A stretch of DNA of 64,000 bases from CAXSBR01 sp964236495 (GTDB taxonomy: Bacteria > Actinomycetota > Actinomycetes > Mycobacteriales > Jatrophihabitantaceae). The DNA is taken from NCBI GenBank assembly GCA_964236495.1, contig CAXSBR010000013.1, positions 1 to 64,000 of the forward strand, in the 5' to 3' direction. Position numbers and translations under genes: made by a program. Below the pieces are notes generated by a model. It was given only the letters and a program-made list of their open reading frames with translations. It was not told where the DNA came from and searched no databases. Below are positions 34,790 to 43,978 of the stretch, piece after piece (positions within the stretch are counted from its first letter, which is position 1; each line of letters opens with the position of its first letter).

Positions 34790-36118
34790 TCAGCCGGTCA
34801 GGTTTATCGGAGAGACAATGTCGGCGTAGACGACGAGCAAGGTGAAGGCAAGCAGGATCGAGGCGACGCCGTACAGAACGGGCACCATCTGCGCGGTGTC
34901 GACGTAGATCAGGCGTCGGGGCGGTTGCACCTCGCCGGGCGCGCGCCGGCGCCCAGCACGCCATTCGGCCAGCCTGCGCTTGACGATCTCCAGCATGGCG
35001 CCGGCGACGTGCCCGCCGTCGAGCGGCAACAGCGGCACCAGGTTGAACAGGAACAGCAGCAGGTTGACCCCGGCCAGCAGCGCGAGCAGGAAGTAAATCT
35101 TGTCCAGCACGTCCAACGATGACGACGCCACCTGCCCGCCCATCCGGCCCAGGCCGACGACGCCCACAGCGCCCTGCGCATCGCGCTGATGGCCCTGGAA
35201 CACGGTGCCGAACAGGCTGCCGATCTTGGCCGGGAAGTTGCCCAGCGCATCGACGCCCCGGAGGAACTGGGTGCCGATCTGGCCGGGGATCGCGATCGGG
35301 CTGACCCGCTGATAGGTATCGGTGGTGCCCACGCCGATGAAGCCGGCAACCTTGGTCCGGTTGCTGGTGTCGTCGACGTACTTGAGGTTGCGCACCGGGG
35401 TCAGGCGCACGTCGAGATCCCGGCCGGCTCGGGCGATGCGCAGGGTGAGCGATGTGCCGGCCGAGCGCTCGATGACCTTGACCGTGTCGGTCCACTTCTT
35501 CATCGGTACGCCATTGACGGCCAAGATCCGGTCGCCGGATTTCAGTACCGACGCGGCCGGAGCCGGCTGGGTGCCGGTAGGACACGAGCCGTCGACGGGC
35601 AGCGCAGGTGCGGTGGCACCGGCGGGCACCACGCAGCGCGAGACGTCGGCGACCCGGTTCGTGGGCTGCTTCACCCCGATCGCGCCGAGTAGAAGCACCG
35701 TCAGCACGACGTAGATCAGCAGGTTCATGGACGGCCCGCCGACCATGACGATGATTTTCTTCCAGGGCGCCAGGCGGTAGAACTCGCGCGGGCCGTCCTC
35801 AGGCTGGACATCGGCGCGACTGCTGGCCCGGAAGTCCTCGGCCATCGTGGCCAACCGCCGCGGCCACCGCGAGCGGCTACCGTCCTGGCGCGGCGGAATC
35901 ATGCCGATCATGCGGATGTATCCACCAAGCGGAATCGCCTTGACGCCGTACTCGGTCTCCCCACGTCGGCGTGACCAGAGCGTCGGACCGAACCCGACCA
36001 TGTATTGCGTGACCTTGACGCCGAACTTCTTGGCCGGCACCAGGTGGCCTATCTCATGCAACGCGATCGAGGCGAGCAGGCCGAAGGCGAAGGCCAGCAC
36101 GCCCAGGGTGTACAGCAT
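34790..36118 (-). CDS. rseP: RIP metalloprotease RseP (site-2 protease)
   Basis: This intramembrane zinc protease (442 residues) cleaves membrane-bound anti-sigma factors and related proteins. The zinc motif HEIGH is at 21-25 and the third ligand D367 is in LPLDGGH. A PDZ domain covers roughly 185-265 (LKSGDRILAVNGVPM). Four membrane segments are visible. The Rip1 orthologue of mycobacteria has the same position between dxr and ispG. Whether it acts on the putative anti-sigma factor at 913-1599 cannot be told. Confidence 0.95.
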   Translation of the reverse strand: MLYTLGVLAFAFGLLASIALHEIGHLVPAKKFGVKVTQYMVGFGPTLWSRRRGETEYGVKAIPLGGYIRMIGMIPPRQDGSRSRWPRRLATMAEDFRASSRADVQPEDGPREFYRLAPWKKIIVMVGGPSMNLLIYVVLTVLLLGAIGVKQPTNRVADVSRCVVPAGATAPALPVDGSCPTGTQPAPAASVLKSGDRILAVNGVPMKKWTDTVKVIERSAGTSLTLRIARAGRDLDVRLTPVRNLKYVDDTSNRTKVAGFIGVGTTDTYQRVSPIAIPGQIGTQFLRGVDALGNFPAKIGSLFGTVFQGHQRDAQGAVGVVGLGRMGGQVASSSLDVLDKIYFLLALLAGVNLLLFLFNLVPLLPLDGGHVAGAMLEIVKRRLAEWRAGRRRAPGEVQPPRRLIYVDTAQMVPVLYGVASILLAFTLLVVYADIVSPINLTG

Positions 36119-36157
36119 CCGGTGCCTCTCGATTGCTCCCCGCGTAACGGACTGCGT

Positions 36158-37375
36158 CTACCGGGCGCGGTTCAGATACCGTTCAGTCTCGCGGCGAGCC
36201 CAGTCCTGCGCCTGTTCAACGTCTTCGACGGTACCGGGGGTTCCCGCGGCGGCATGGTGAGAGGCCAGCCACTGCTCGAGCACCGCCGCGATCCCGTCGG
36301 TGATGTCGAGGAAGCTGCAGCGGCCCGACGTGAACGCCTCGACCAGATCCTCGTTGGCGGCGTTGTACACAGCGGGCGCGCAGCCGCCGGCAGCGCCGGC
36401 TTCGCGCGCCAGCATCACCGCGGGAAAGGCGACATCGTCGAGCGGTTCGAACGTCCACGCGGTCGCGGTGGTCCAGTCCAGCCGTTTCGCCGCGCCCGGC
36501 ACGCGCTCGGGCCAGGCGAGCGCGAGCGCGATCGGCAGGCACATGTCAGGTGGGCTCGCCTGCGCCAGGGTGGCACCGTCGACGAACTCGACCATGGAGT
36601 GCACCACCGACTGCGGATGGACGACGACGTCGATGCGGTCATAAGGCACGTCGAACAGCAGCCGTGCCTCGATAACCTCGAGGCCTTTGTTGACCAGCGT
36701 GGCGCTGTTAATGGTGATCAACGGACCCATCGCCCAGGTGGGATGGGCCATCGCCTGCGCGGGCGTGACATCGGCGAGCTCGCTGCGGTTGCGCCCGCGG
36801 AACGGGCCGCCACTGGCGGTTACCACCAGGCGCCGAACTTCGGCCGCGGTGCCCGAGCGCAGGCACTGCGCGAGCGCCGAGTGCTCAGAATCGACCGGGA
36901 TCAGCTGGCCGGGCCGGGCGCGCTCGAGCACCAGCGGACCACCCGCGATCAGTGATTCCTTGTTCGCCAGCGCCACGGTCCGCCCGGCTTCCAGGGCGGC
37001 CAGGGTGGCACGCAGGCCCTGGTGTCCGGCGACGGCGTTAAGCACGACGTCGGCTTCACGAGCGGCGATCTCGACCGCGGCGCCCGGGCCGTCGATGATC
37101 TCGGGCAGCGGGCCGTCCGACCAGCGCGGACGCAGAAGTTCACGCAGCTGCTGCCCGGCGCCGGCTCGGCTCACGCCCACGACGCTCGGGCGCGCGCTGA
37201 GAACCTGGTCGGCCAGGGCCGGCAGGTTCGATCCACCGCTGGCCAGCGCGGCAACATCGAATCGACCGTCGGCGCGGGCAATGACGTCCAGGGTCTGGGT
37301 GCCGATGGAACCGGTACTGCCCAGCAGCGTCACCCGCCGGACTTGCGGATCGGCGGGCCTTGCGTGGGAGCTCAC
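36158..37375 (-). CDS. dxr: 1-deoxy-D-xylulose-5-phosphate reductoisomerase
   Basis: Dxr makes 2-C-methyl-D-erythritol 4-phosphate with NADPH, the committed step of the isoprenoid route completed by ispG nearby. The protein has 405 residues. NADPH-binding GSTGSIG is at 19-25. Metal and substrate residues are in LIPVDSEHSA, VTASGGPF, LVNKGLEVIEA and NAANEDLVEAF. The start is GTG 37375. Confidence 0.96.
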   Translation of the reverse strand: MSSHARPADPQVRRVTLLGSTGSIGTQTLDVIARADGRFDVAALASGGSNLPALADQVLSARPSVVGVSRAGAGQQLRELLRPRWSDGPLPEIIDGPGAAVEIAAREADVVLNAVAGHQGLRATLAALEAGRTVALANKESLIAGGPLVLERARPGQLIPVDSEHSALAQCLRSGTAAEVRRLVVTASGGPFRGRNRSELADVTPAQAMAHPTWAMGPLITINSATLVNKGLEVIEARLLFDVPYDRIDVVVHPQSVVHSMVEFVDGATLAQASPPDMCLPIALALAWPERVPGAAKRLDWTTATAWTFEPLDDVAFPAVMLAREAGAAGGCAPAVYNAANEDLVEAFTSGRCSFLDITDGIAAVLEQWLASHHAAAGTPGTVEDVEQAQDWARRETERYLNRAR

Positions 37376-37419
37376 CAGGCCATTCTCGCTGCCGGGCGCA
37401 CCCGTGTCAGAATTGGGTC

Positions 37420-37698
37420 ATGTCAGCCGTCGAGCGCGCGTCGAAGCATGCCGGAATCGATATCAGCGCAGACCAGCACCCGATCACGCACGAGAAGCCT
37501 GAGGACTGGGGCTGGCACGCCGACTTCAGCAAGCTGGCGCGCATCGGTGGCGTGATCTCGATACTCGTGCTGCTGATCGGCCTGACGTCCACGCACTACA
37601 ACAACGCCGGCACCGCGGGCATCCTGCTCTGCATCGGGCTGCTCGTCGTCGGCCTCATCGCCGATTCGCACTACCGCAAGCACTCGTTCCGGCGCTGA
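37420..37698 (+). CDS. DUF2631 small membrane protein
   Basis: The protein has 92 residues with two hydrophobic helices (ARIGGVISILVLLIGL and AGILLCIGLLVVGLIAD) after a polar N-terminus (EKPEDWGWHADF, a DUF2631 hallmark). The family is limited to actinobacteria and often lies next to dxr, divergent as here. Function unknown. The ATG has only a weak ribosome binding site. Confidence 0.85.
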   Translation: MSAVERASKHAGIDISADQHPITHEKPEDWGWHADFSKLARIGGVISILVLLIGLTSTHYNNAGTAGILLCIGLLVVGLIADSHYRKHSFRR

Positions 37699-37715
37699 CT
37701 GGTGCCGGCCAGCGA

Positions 37716-38957
37716 TCAGACCGGCAGTTCGCGCAGTCCCCACGGCGACTGGTAGTCCCCGGCCAGAAGGTCCAGGAACGGCCGGGCCGGCAACGCCTCG
37801 GGCCCGACGACGCCGGCACCGCTCCACTGCCCGGTGGCGATCAACTCCAGCGCGACGATCGGATTGACCGCGGTCTGCCACACAACGGCCTGGGCTCCGT
37901 ATTCGCGCATCGACCACTCGTTGTCCACGACGTGGTACAGATACGTCGAGCGCGGTTGGCCGTCCTTGCCGGTGCCACGCACCCACAGTCCGGCGCAGGT
38001 CTTGCCCGTCATCCTGGGTCCGAGTTCGGCCGGGTTGGGAAGTGCCGCGGCCACCACGTCGCGTGGTGAGACCGTCACCTTCGCTCGGCTACCGTCGGGC
38101 AGCGTGGCGTCGACGCTCACGCCGGCGGTGGAGTCCAGTCGGAGTTTGTGCAGCGTCTGCAGCACGTCGATGAAGTCCTGACCCAGCCCGTACTTGAACG
38201 TCGCCCGCTTGACGTCGAGCCAGCGCGGAATCAGCAGCACCTCCTCGTGCTCGACGTTGACGCATTCCACCGGTCCGATGCCCTCCGGGAAGTCGAAGAT
38301 CTCCGCGCCCGAGAACGGCTCGGTGGTGAACCAGCCACGGTTCTTTTCATAGACCACCGGCGGGTTGAGGCACTCCTCGATCGTGGTCCAGATGGAGAAC
38401 GAGGGCGCGAAGTCGTACCCCTCGACGACGAGATTGGCGCCGTCGCGCACACCGGCCTCGTCGATCTCGCTGAACAACTCGTCGGCTGCGTGGCGGGCGA
38501 ATACATCGGACAGCCCGGGTTCGACACCCATGCCGACGACGGCCAACCGGCCGGCGTCGACCCACTGCCCGTCCAGCGCGAACTGCTCGTCGCCCAGCTT
38601 CACGCCGGTCTGCTCGTAGGGCCGCTCGGGATGCGGCACGGACAGTGACGCCGCCATGTCCAGATAGTGAATCCCACACTTCAGCGCAGCGCGGAAGATC
38701 GGCATTGTGAAGCGTGGATCGGTTGCGCCCAGGACGGCGTCGGCATGGACCTCGGCGATCAGTGCCTCGATCGCCGACTGGTCGGAGGCGTCGACCTGAC
38801 GGGCGGAGAAGCGGTCGTCGTGCGTGTTCCGCGCCGCCGCGTGGGCCCGATCAAGGTCGTAGTCGGCCATGATGACGGCTTCGAACACGGCCCGCCGGGC
38901 GGCGATCAAACCAGCCGCCGAACCGACCCCGCCGGCACCGACGATGAGAAGACGCAT
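37716..38957 (-). CDS. Saccharopine dehydrogenase-like oxidoreductase
   Basis: The protein has 413 residues. The N-terminal Rossmann fold starts MRLLIVGAGGVGSAAG, and the rest matches the saccharopine dehydrogenase family (HYLDMAAS, VVGMGVEPGLSDVFARH). Known relatives are lysine dehydrogenases and carboxynorspermidine or homospermidine-type synthases. It is divergent from an amine or amino-acid permease and near an aminotransferase and alanine dehydrogenase, so a role in amine or lysine metabolism is inferred. ATG 38957 was chosen over an upstream in-frame start because the Rossmann strand begins at residue 3. Confidence 0.8.
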   Translation of the reverse strand: MRLLIVGAGGVGSAAGLIAARRAVFEAVIMADYDLDRAHAAARNTHDDRFSARQVDASDQSAIEALIAEVHADAVLGATDPRFTMPIFRAALKCGIHYLDMAASLSVPHPERPYEQTGVKLGDEQFALDGQWVDAGRLAVVGMGVEPGLSDVFARHAADELFSEIDEAGVRDGANLVVEGYDFAPSFSIWTTIEECLNPPVVYEKNRGWFTTEPFSGAEIFDFPEGIGPVECVNVEHEEVLLIPRWLDVKRATFKYGLGQDFIDVLQTLHKLRLDSTAGVSVDATLPDGSRAKVTVSPRDVVAAALPNPAELGPRMTGKTCAGLWVRGTGKDGQPRSTYLYHVVDNEWSMREYGAQAVVWQTAVNPIVALELIATGQWSGAGVVGPEALPARPFLDLLAGDYQSPWGLRELPV

Positions 38958-38975
38958 GCCGGCACTATAGAGGCG

Positions 38976-38989
38976 TTCCGACAACGGAA
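38976..38989. promoter_or_regulatory. Small inverted repeat in the divergent promoter region
   Basis: TTCCG and CGGAA are separated by ACAA. The dyad lies 19 bases upstream of the saccharopine-dehydrogenase-like start and about 50 bases from the permease promoter. It could be a regulator site shared by both genes; a five-base arm can also occur by chance. Confidence 0.35.
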
Positions 38990-39025
38990 TCCACCGCTGG
39001 AAACACACTCATAACGCGAATGGAC

Positions 39026-39059
39026 TTGCCTTTACGGGCAAACCCTGCGATAAACGCAG
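39026..39059 (+). promoter_or_regulatory. Permease promoter with dyads over both the -35 and -10
   Basis: The -35-like TTGCCT at 39026-39031 and the -10-like GATAAA at 39049-39054 are 17 bases apart. The ATG of the permease gene is about 35 bases beyond the expected start point. TTGCC and GGCAA (39026-39030, 39037-39041) form an inverted repeat over the -35, and CTGCG and CGCAG (39045-39049, 39055-39059) form one centred on the -10. Such placement fits repression, perhaps by the Lrp-type protein encoded at 40892. Confidence 0.5.
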
Positions 39060-39094
39060 AACACCGATACGCCCTGCGACCGGAAGAGCCGCCG

Positions 39095-40732
39095 ATGAGC
39101 ACAGTGACCGAACGTCATCCCTCCGCCGACGATGGTGGCAAAGGGCTCAAAACCGGCGCCCTCGGGCTCGCCTCCAGCATCGTGATCGGCGTTGCGTCGA
39201 CGGCCCCGGCCTACAGCCTGGCCGCCACGCTCGGTTTCATCGTCGCCCTTGTCGGACTGCAGTCGCCGGCGATCATCGTGCTGGCGTTCGTGCCGATCTT
39301 GTTCGTCTCCATCGGCTACCAACAGCTCAACAAGCGCGAGCCCGACTGCGGCACCACCTTCACCTGGGCGACGAAAGCATTCGGCCCCAAGACGGGCTGG
39401 CTGGGCGGCTGGGGCATTATCGCCGCCGACGTGCTGGTCATGGCTTCGCTGGCCCAGGTGGCCGGTCAGTACGTGTTCCTGCTCTTCGGCGCCGACGGCA
39501 TCGGCAGCAATGCCGCCAGCGGCTGGGTGCTGTTGGTGGGCCTGCTGTGGATGGCCGTAATGACCTGGATCTGCTACCGGGGCATCGAGCTGTCCGCGCG
39601 CATCCAGCAGTTCCTATTGGCGCTGGAGGTAGTCGTGCTGGTGATCTTCGCGGTCACCGCCTTGGTCAAGGTTTACGGCAACAGCGGGCCCGCCACCGCC
39701 ATGCATCCCTCGCTGTCGTGGTTCAACCCGTTCCACATCGGAAGCATCAACACCTTCGCTCAAGGCATCATCCTGATGCTGTTCATCTACTGGGGCTGGG
39801 ACTCCGCGGTCTCGGTGAACGAGGAGACCAAGGACCGCGACAAGACCCCGGGCCGCGCGGCGGTCATTTCCACCGTGCTGCTGCTGGTCACCTACGTCAT
39901 CGTCGGCGTGGCCGCGCAGGCCTTCGCCGGTGTGGGTGACAAAGGCATCGGCCTGGCCAACGCGGACAACTCATCGGACATCCTGTCCGTCGTCGGCAAC
40001 GCAGTCTTCGGCACGTCGGGCTTCGGCTCGGTGATGGGCAAGCTGCTCATCCTGCTGGTGCTGACGTCGGCGGCCGCGTCGACGCAGACGACGATCCTGC
40101 CCACCGCACGAACCACGCTGTCAATGGCGGCCTATCGGTCGATCCCGGCCCGGTTTGCACACGTGAGCGCGAAGTACCTGACCCCCACGCAGTCCACGCT
40201 CTGGATGGGCGGGGTCTCGGCACTGTTCTACGTGGCGGTGAACTTCTACTCCGATGCCGGTCTGATTGCCGACGCGGTAACCGCGATCGGAATGCTCATC
40301 GCGTTCTATTACGGGCTGACCGGCTTCGCGTGCGCCTGGTACTACCGCCGAGAACTGAGCGGCGTGAAGAATCTGTTCCTGCGCGGAATCATTCCGGCCC
40401 TTGGCGGGCTGATGCTGTTCGCCGGGTTGATCCTTACCGCGGTCCAGGACTGGAAGCCGGTCAACAGCTACGTCGTGTGGCACATGCCGTTCGCACCGCA
40501 CTGGCAGATCGGCTTCGCCTTCATCCTCGGCATCGGGTCGATGGTGGTGGGAGTGCTTCTCATGCTCCTTTGCACGCGGGTGTATCGGGCGTTCTTCCGC
40601 GGCGAAACGCTCAACAGGAGCACGCCGACGTTCCTTCCCGACGACGCTGTACTCACTTCGGATTTGGCGGGTCCGGGCGGTATCGGCCACTCGACCGGCG
40701 ACGGTGGAGCGACGAGTTTGCGCAAGGTCTAG
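39095..40732 (+). CDS. APC-superfamily amino acid/amine permease
   Basis: The protein has 545 residues with about 12 predicted helices. The first helix (ASSIVIGVASTAPAYSLAAT) has the unwound GVAST segment where APC carriers bind the amino or carboxyl group of the substrate. FTWATKAFGPKTGWLGGW is a typical loop. The C-terminal tail of about 60 residues is cytoplasmic. Neighbouring genes suggest uptake of a polyamine or an amino acid. ATG 39095 has GGAAGAG about eight bases upstream; the frame is open earlier but unconserved. Confidence 0.88.
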   Translation: MSTVTERHPSADDGGKGLKTGALGLASSIVIGVASTAPAYSLAATLGFIVALVGLQSPAIIVLAFVPILFVSIGYQQLNKREPDCGTTFTWATKAFGPKTGWLGGWGIIAADVLVMASLAQVAGQYVFLLFGADGIGSNAASGWVLLVGLLWMAVMTWICYRGIELSARIQQFLLALEVVVLVIFAVTALVKVYGNSGPATAMHPSLSWFNPFHIGSINTFAQGIILMLFIYWGWDSAVSVNEETKDRDKTPGRAAVISTVLLLVTYVIVGVAAQAFAGVGDKGIGLANADNSSDILSVVGNAVFGTSGFGSVMGKLLILLVLTSAAASTQTTILPTARTTLSMAAYRSIPARFAHVSAKYLTPTQSTLWMGGVSALFYVAVNFYSDAGLIADAVTAIGMLIAFYYGLTGFACAWYYRRELSGVKNLFLRGIIPALGGLMLFAGLILTAVQDWKPVNSYVVWHMPFAPHWQIGFAFILGIGSMVVGVLLMLLCTRVYRAFFRGETLNRSTPTFLPDDAVLTSDLAGPGGIGHSTGDGGATSLRKV

Positions 40733-40832
40733 CCAGACAAGCGTTACTGCCGCCACCGCGTAACCCGTTGCGATTTGCGGCTCATCGCGACGAATTCCAT
40801 ACCTGTTAGGGGCAGTTCGCAACGAAAAGGTG

Positions 40833-40861
40833 TTGCCAGACGATGATCAATACGGCACAAT
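40833..40861 (+). promoter_or_regulatory. Promoter of the Lrp-type regulator operon
   Basis: TTGCCA (-35, five of six consensus bases) and CACAAT (-10, four of six) are separated by 17 bases. The expected start point is near 40868, about 24 bases before the ATG. It probably serves the regulator, aminotransferase and alanine dehydrogenase genes. Confidence 0.55.
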
Positions 40862-40891
40862 GGCAAGCACCTCAGGCTGGAAGCCGGTGAC

Positions 40892-41335
40892 ATGCAGATC
40901 GACGAAACGTCCAAGAAGATCATCACGCAGCTGCAGGAAGACGGCCGCCGGGCCTACGCCACCATCGGCAAGGCGGTCGGGCTGTCTGAGGCGGCTGTTC
41001 GCCAGCGCGTGCAGAAGCTCACCGACTCCGGCGTCATTCAGATTGTCGCGGTCACCGATCCACTACAGACCGGATTCCACCGTGAGGCCATGATCGGCGT
41101 CAACGTGGACGGCGATCTGGAAGCGGTGGCCGATGAGCTGTGCATGATCACCGATGTCGACTACGTCGTGATCACGGCTGGGTCGTTCGACATCATCTGC
41201 GAAGTGCTGGCGGTGGACGACGACCATCTCCTCGAGGTGCTGCGCCGCATCCGCGGCATCGCTGGAATCCGGCGCACCGAATCGTTCATGTACCTCCGGC
41301 TCAAGAAGCAGACCTACAACTGGGGCATCCACTAA
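40892..41335 (+). CDS. Lrp/AsnC-family transcriptional regulator
   Basis: The protein has 147 residues. The N-terminal winged helix (DETSKKIITQLQEDGRRAYA, then GLSEAAVRQRVQKL) binds DNA, and the C-terminal RAM domain (VDYVVITAGSFDIICEV) binds an effector amino acid and drives oligomerisation. It lies directly upstream of the aminotransferase and ald genes. In Mycobacterium tuberculosis the Lrp-type AldR next to ald controls it, and this protein is a likely counterpart for the catabolic island. Confidence 0.92.
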   Translation: MQIDETSKKIITQLQEDGRRAYATIGKAVGLSEAAVRQRVQKLTDSGVIQIVAVTDPLQTGFHREAMIGVNVDGDLEAVADELCMITDVDYVVITAGSFDIICEVLAVDDDHLLEVLRRIRGIAGIRRTESFMYLRLKKQTYNWGIH

Positions 41336-41362
41336 TTCTGGGTGCCCGGAAGCGAGTCAGCA

Positions 41363-42781
41363 GTGACCATCACCGACCAGTCGCCCGTAACCGCCCCCAC
41401 GGAAACAGCGCCCGGACACCTGGGCGACGACCTCGCCCGCTCGGCCTACGACCACCTGTGGATGCACTTCACCCGCCAGTCGTCCTATGCCGACTCCCCG
41501 GTGCCCACCATCGTGCGGGGCGAGGGCGCTCGGATCACCGACAGCCACGGCAAGACCTATCTTGACGGGCTTTCTGGGCTGTTCGTCGTCCAGGCCGGGC
41601 ACGGGCGCGAAGAACTGGCCCGCGCGGCCTACGAACAGGCCAAGCAGCTGGCGTTCTTCCCGCTCTGGTCCTACGCCCACCCGCCGGCGATCGAGCTGGC
41701 CGACCGACTGGCCTCCTACGCTCCGGGGGATCTGAACAAGGTCTTCTTCACCACCGGCGGCGGCGAGGCCGTCGAGACGGCCTGGAAGCTGGCCAAGCAG
41801 TACTTCAAGCTCGTCGGCAAGCCGATGAAGCACAAGGTCATCTCCCGAGCGGTGGCCTACCACGGCACCCCCCAGGGGGCGTTGTCGATCACCGGCATTC
41901 CGGCGGCCAAGCAGATGTTCGAGCCGCTGGTGCCCGGCGGCATCAAGGTGCCCAACACCAACTTCTACCGCGCGCCTGAGCACGGCGACGACCTGGAAGA
42001 TTTCGGGCGCTGGGCGGCCGACCAGATCGAGATCGCGATCGAGATGGAGGGCCCGGACACCGTCGCGTGCGTCTTCCTCGAGCCGGTGCAGAACTCCGGC
42101 GGCTGCTTCCCGCCTCCACCCGGTTACTTCCAGCGGGTGCGAGAGATCTGCGACCGCCATGACGTGCTGCTGGTGTCCGACGAGGTCATCTGCGCCTTCG
42201 GCCGGTTGGGCACGATGTTCGGCTGCGACAAGTTCGACTACGTCCCGGACATGATCACCTGCGCCAAGGGGCTCACCAGCGGCTACTCCCCCATCGGCGC
42301 CTGCATCGTCAGCGACAGGATCGCCGCACCGTTCTGGACGGGCAGCGACTACTTCCCGCACGGCTACACCTTCGGTGGGCACCCGGTGTCGGCGGCCGTG
42401 GCGATGGCGAACCTCGACCTGTTCGAGCGCGAGGATCTGCTGGGCAACGTGCTGGCCAATCAGGACGCGTTCCGGTCCACGTTGGAGAAGCTGACCGATC
42501 TGCCGATCGTGGGCGACGTGCGCGGCGACGGGTATTTCTACGGCATCGAGTTGGTCAAGGACAAGGCCACCAAGGAAACCTTTGACGACGACGAGTCCGA
42601 GCGATTGCTGCGCGGATTCCTGTCCGGCGCGCTGTTCCAGTCCGGGCTGTACTGCCGCGCCGACGACCGCGGCGATCCGGTCGTGCAGCTCGCTCCGCCG
42701 CTGATCTGCGGCCAGGCCGAGTTCGACGAGATGGAGCAGATCCTGCGTTCGGTGCTCACCGAGGCTTGGACGCGGTTGTAG
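41363..42781 (+). CDS. Class III aminotransferase, probable putrescine/omega-amine:pyruvate type
   Basis: This fold-type I PLP enzyme has 472 residues. The PLP lysine is K302 in TCAKGLTSGYSP, with the ring-nitrogen aspartate D273 in SDEVICAFG. The N-terminal region MHFTRQSSYADSPVPTIVRG strongly resembles Streptomyces aminotransferases encoded beside AsnC-type regulators in polyamine-use clusters. Alanine dehydrogenase follows, so pyruvate is the likely amino acceptor. The amine donor could be putrescine, another diamine or an omega-amino acid; no aldehyde dehydrogenase is in the window. GTG 41363 has GGAAG about ten bases upstream; GTG 41342 is possible. Confidence 0.88.
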   Translation: MTITDQSPVTAPTETAPGHLGDDLARSAYDHLWMHFTRQSSYADSPVPTIVRGEGARITDSHGKTYLDGLSGLFVVQAGHGREELARAAYEQAKQLAFFPLWSYAHPPAIELADRLASYAPGDLNKVFFTTGGGEAVETAWKLAKQYFKLVGKPMKHKVISRAVAYHGTPQGALSITGIPAAKQMFEPLVPGGIKVPNTNFYRAPEHGDDLEDFGRWAADQIEIAIEMEGPDTVACVFLEPVQNSGGCFPPPPGYFQRVREICDRHDVLLVSDEVICAFGRLGTMFGCDKFDYVPDMITCAKGLTSGYSPIGACIVSDRIAAPFWTGSDYFPHGYTFGGHPVSAAVAMANLDLFEREDLLGNVLANQDAFRSTLEKLTDLPIVGDVRGDGYFYGIELVKDKATKETFDDDESERLLRGFLSGALFQSGLYCRADDRGDPVVQLAPPLICGQAEFDEMEQILRSVLTEAWTRL

Positions 42782-42862
42782 GAGGATGGCTGTGCACGGG
42801 CGCTGTCAATCAGCCCGTCGAGTTCCAGTTTGCCGACCGTCTGCCGGACAAGGAGTGCTGCC

Positions 42863-43978
42863 ATGAAGATCGGTGTCCCCAAGGAAGTCAAGAACAACGA
42901 GTACCGCGTGGCCTGCACACCGGCCGGCGTGCACGAGTTCGTCCGCAACGGCCACGAAGTGTACGTGCAGCAATCGGCGGGCGTCGGCTCGTCGATTCCC
43001 GACACCGACTACGTCGCCGCCGGCGCGACGATCCTGCCCGACGCGGACGCAGTGTGGGACATCGGCGAGCTGATCTGCAAGGTCAAGGAGCCGATCGCCG
43101 AGGAATACGGTCGGATGCGCAAGGATCAGGTGTTGTTCACCTATCTCCACCTGGCCGCCTCGCCGGAGTGCACAGACGCGTTGACCGCGGCGGGCACGAC
43201 GGGCATCGCCTACGAGACCGTGCAACTTGCCGACGGCACGCTGCCCCTTCTGGCGCCCATGTCCGAGGTTGCCGGCCGGCTGGCGCCGCAGGTGGGTTCC
43301 TACCACCTCATGCGCCAGGGCGGCGGGCGCGGTGTGCTGATGGGCGGAGTTCCGGGCGTGTACGCGGCCAAGGTCGTCGTCATCGGCGCCGGCGTGTCCG
43401 GGCAGAACGCCGCCGCCATCGCACTCGGTATGCAGGCCGAGGTGTTGCTGCTGGATCGCAACGTTGCCCGGCTACGCCAGATCGACGCCATCTACCAGGG
43501 TCACTGCCAGACCGTCACGTCCAACGCCTACGAGCTCGAGAAGGCGGTGTTGGACGCCGACCTCGTGATCGGTGCCGTCCTGGTCGCCGGCGCTCGGGCG
43601 CCCAAGCTGGTCAGCAACGAGCTGGTGTCACGGATGAAACCGGGTTCGGTGCTGGTCGACATCTCGATCGACCAGGGCGGCTGCTTCGAGGACTCCCGGC
43701 CCACGACCCATGACGACCCGACCTACCGAGTGCACGACTCGGTCTTCTACTGCGTCGCGAACATGCCCGGCGCGGTGCCGCACACGTCGACATATGCCTT
43801 GACCAACGTCACCCTGCCCTACGCCGTGGAGCTGGCCAACCTTGGCTGGCGGGACGCCTTACGTGCGGATCCCGCGCTGGCGTTGGGACTGAACACCCAC
43901 GAGGGGCAGATCATCAGCGAGCCCGTCGCGCAGGCGCTGGGCCGGCAGGCGACGCTGCTGGCCGAGGTGCTGGTCTGA
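42863..43978 (+). CDS. ald: Alanine dehydrogenase
   Basis: Ald converts alanine and NAD to pyruvate, ammonium and NADH, or the reverse. The protein has 371 residues, the family's length. The catalytic residues K75 (KVKEP) and H96 (YLHLA) fall at the same numbers as in the mycobacterial enzyme. The NAD-binding motif is VIGAGVSGQNAA, followed by LVDISIDQGG. ATG 42863 has AAGGAG nine bases upstream. In this cluster it would recycle alanine made by the upstream aminotransferase. Confidence 0.97.
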   Translation: MKIGVPKEVKNNEYRVACTPAGVHEFVRNGHEVYVQQSAGVGSSIPDTDYVAAGATILPDADAVWDIGELICKVKEPIAEEYGRMRKDQVLFTYLHLAASPECTDALTAAGTTGIAYETVQLADGTLPLLAPMSEVAGRLAPQVGSYHLMRQGGGRGVLMGGVPGVYAAKVVVIGAGVSGQNAAAIALGMQAEVLLLDRNVARLRQIDAIYQGHCQTVTSNAYELEKAVLDADLVIGAVLVAGARAPKLVSNELVSRMKPGSVLVDISIDQGGCFEDSRPTTHDDPTYRVHDSVFYCVANMPGAVPHTSTYALTNVTLPYAVELANLGWRDALRADPALALGLNTHEGQIISEPVAQALGRQATLLAEVLV

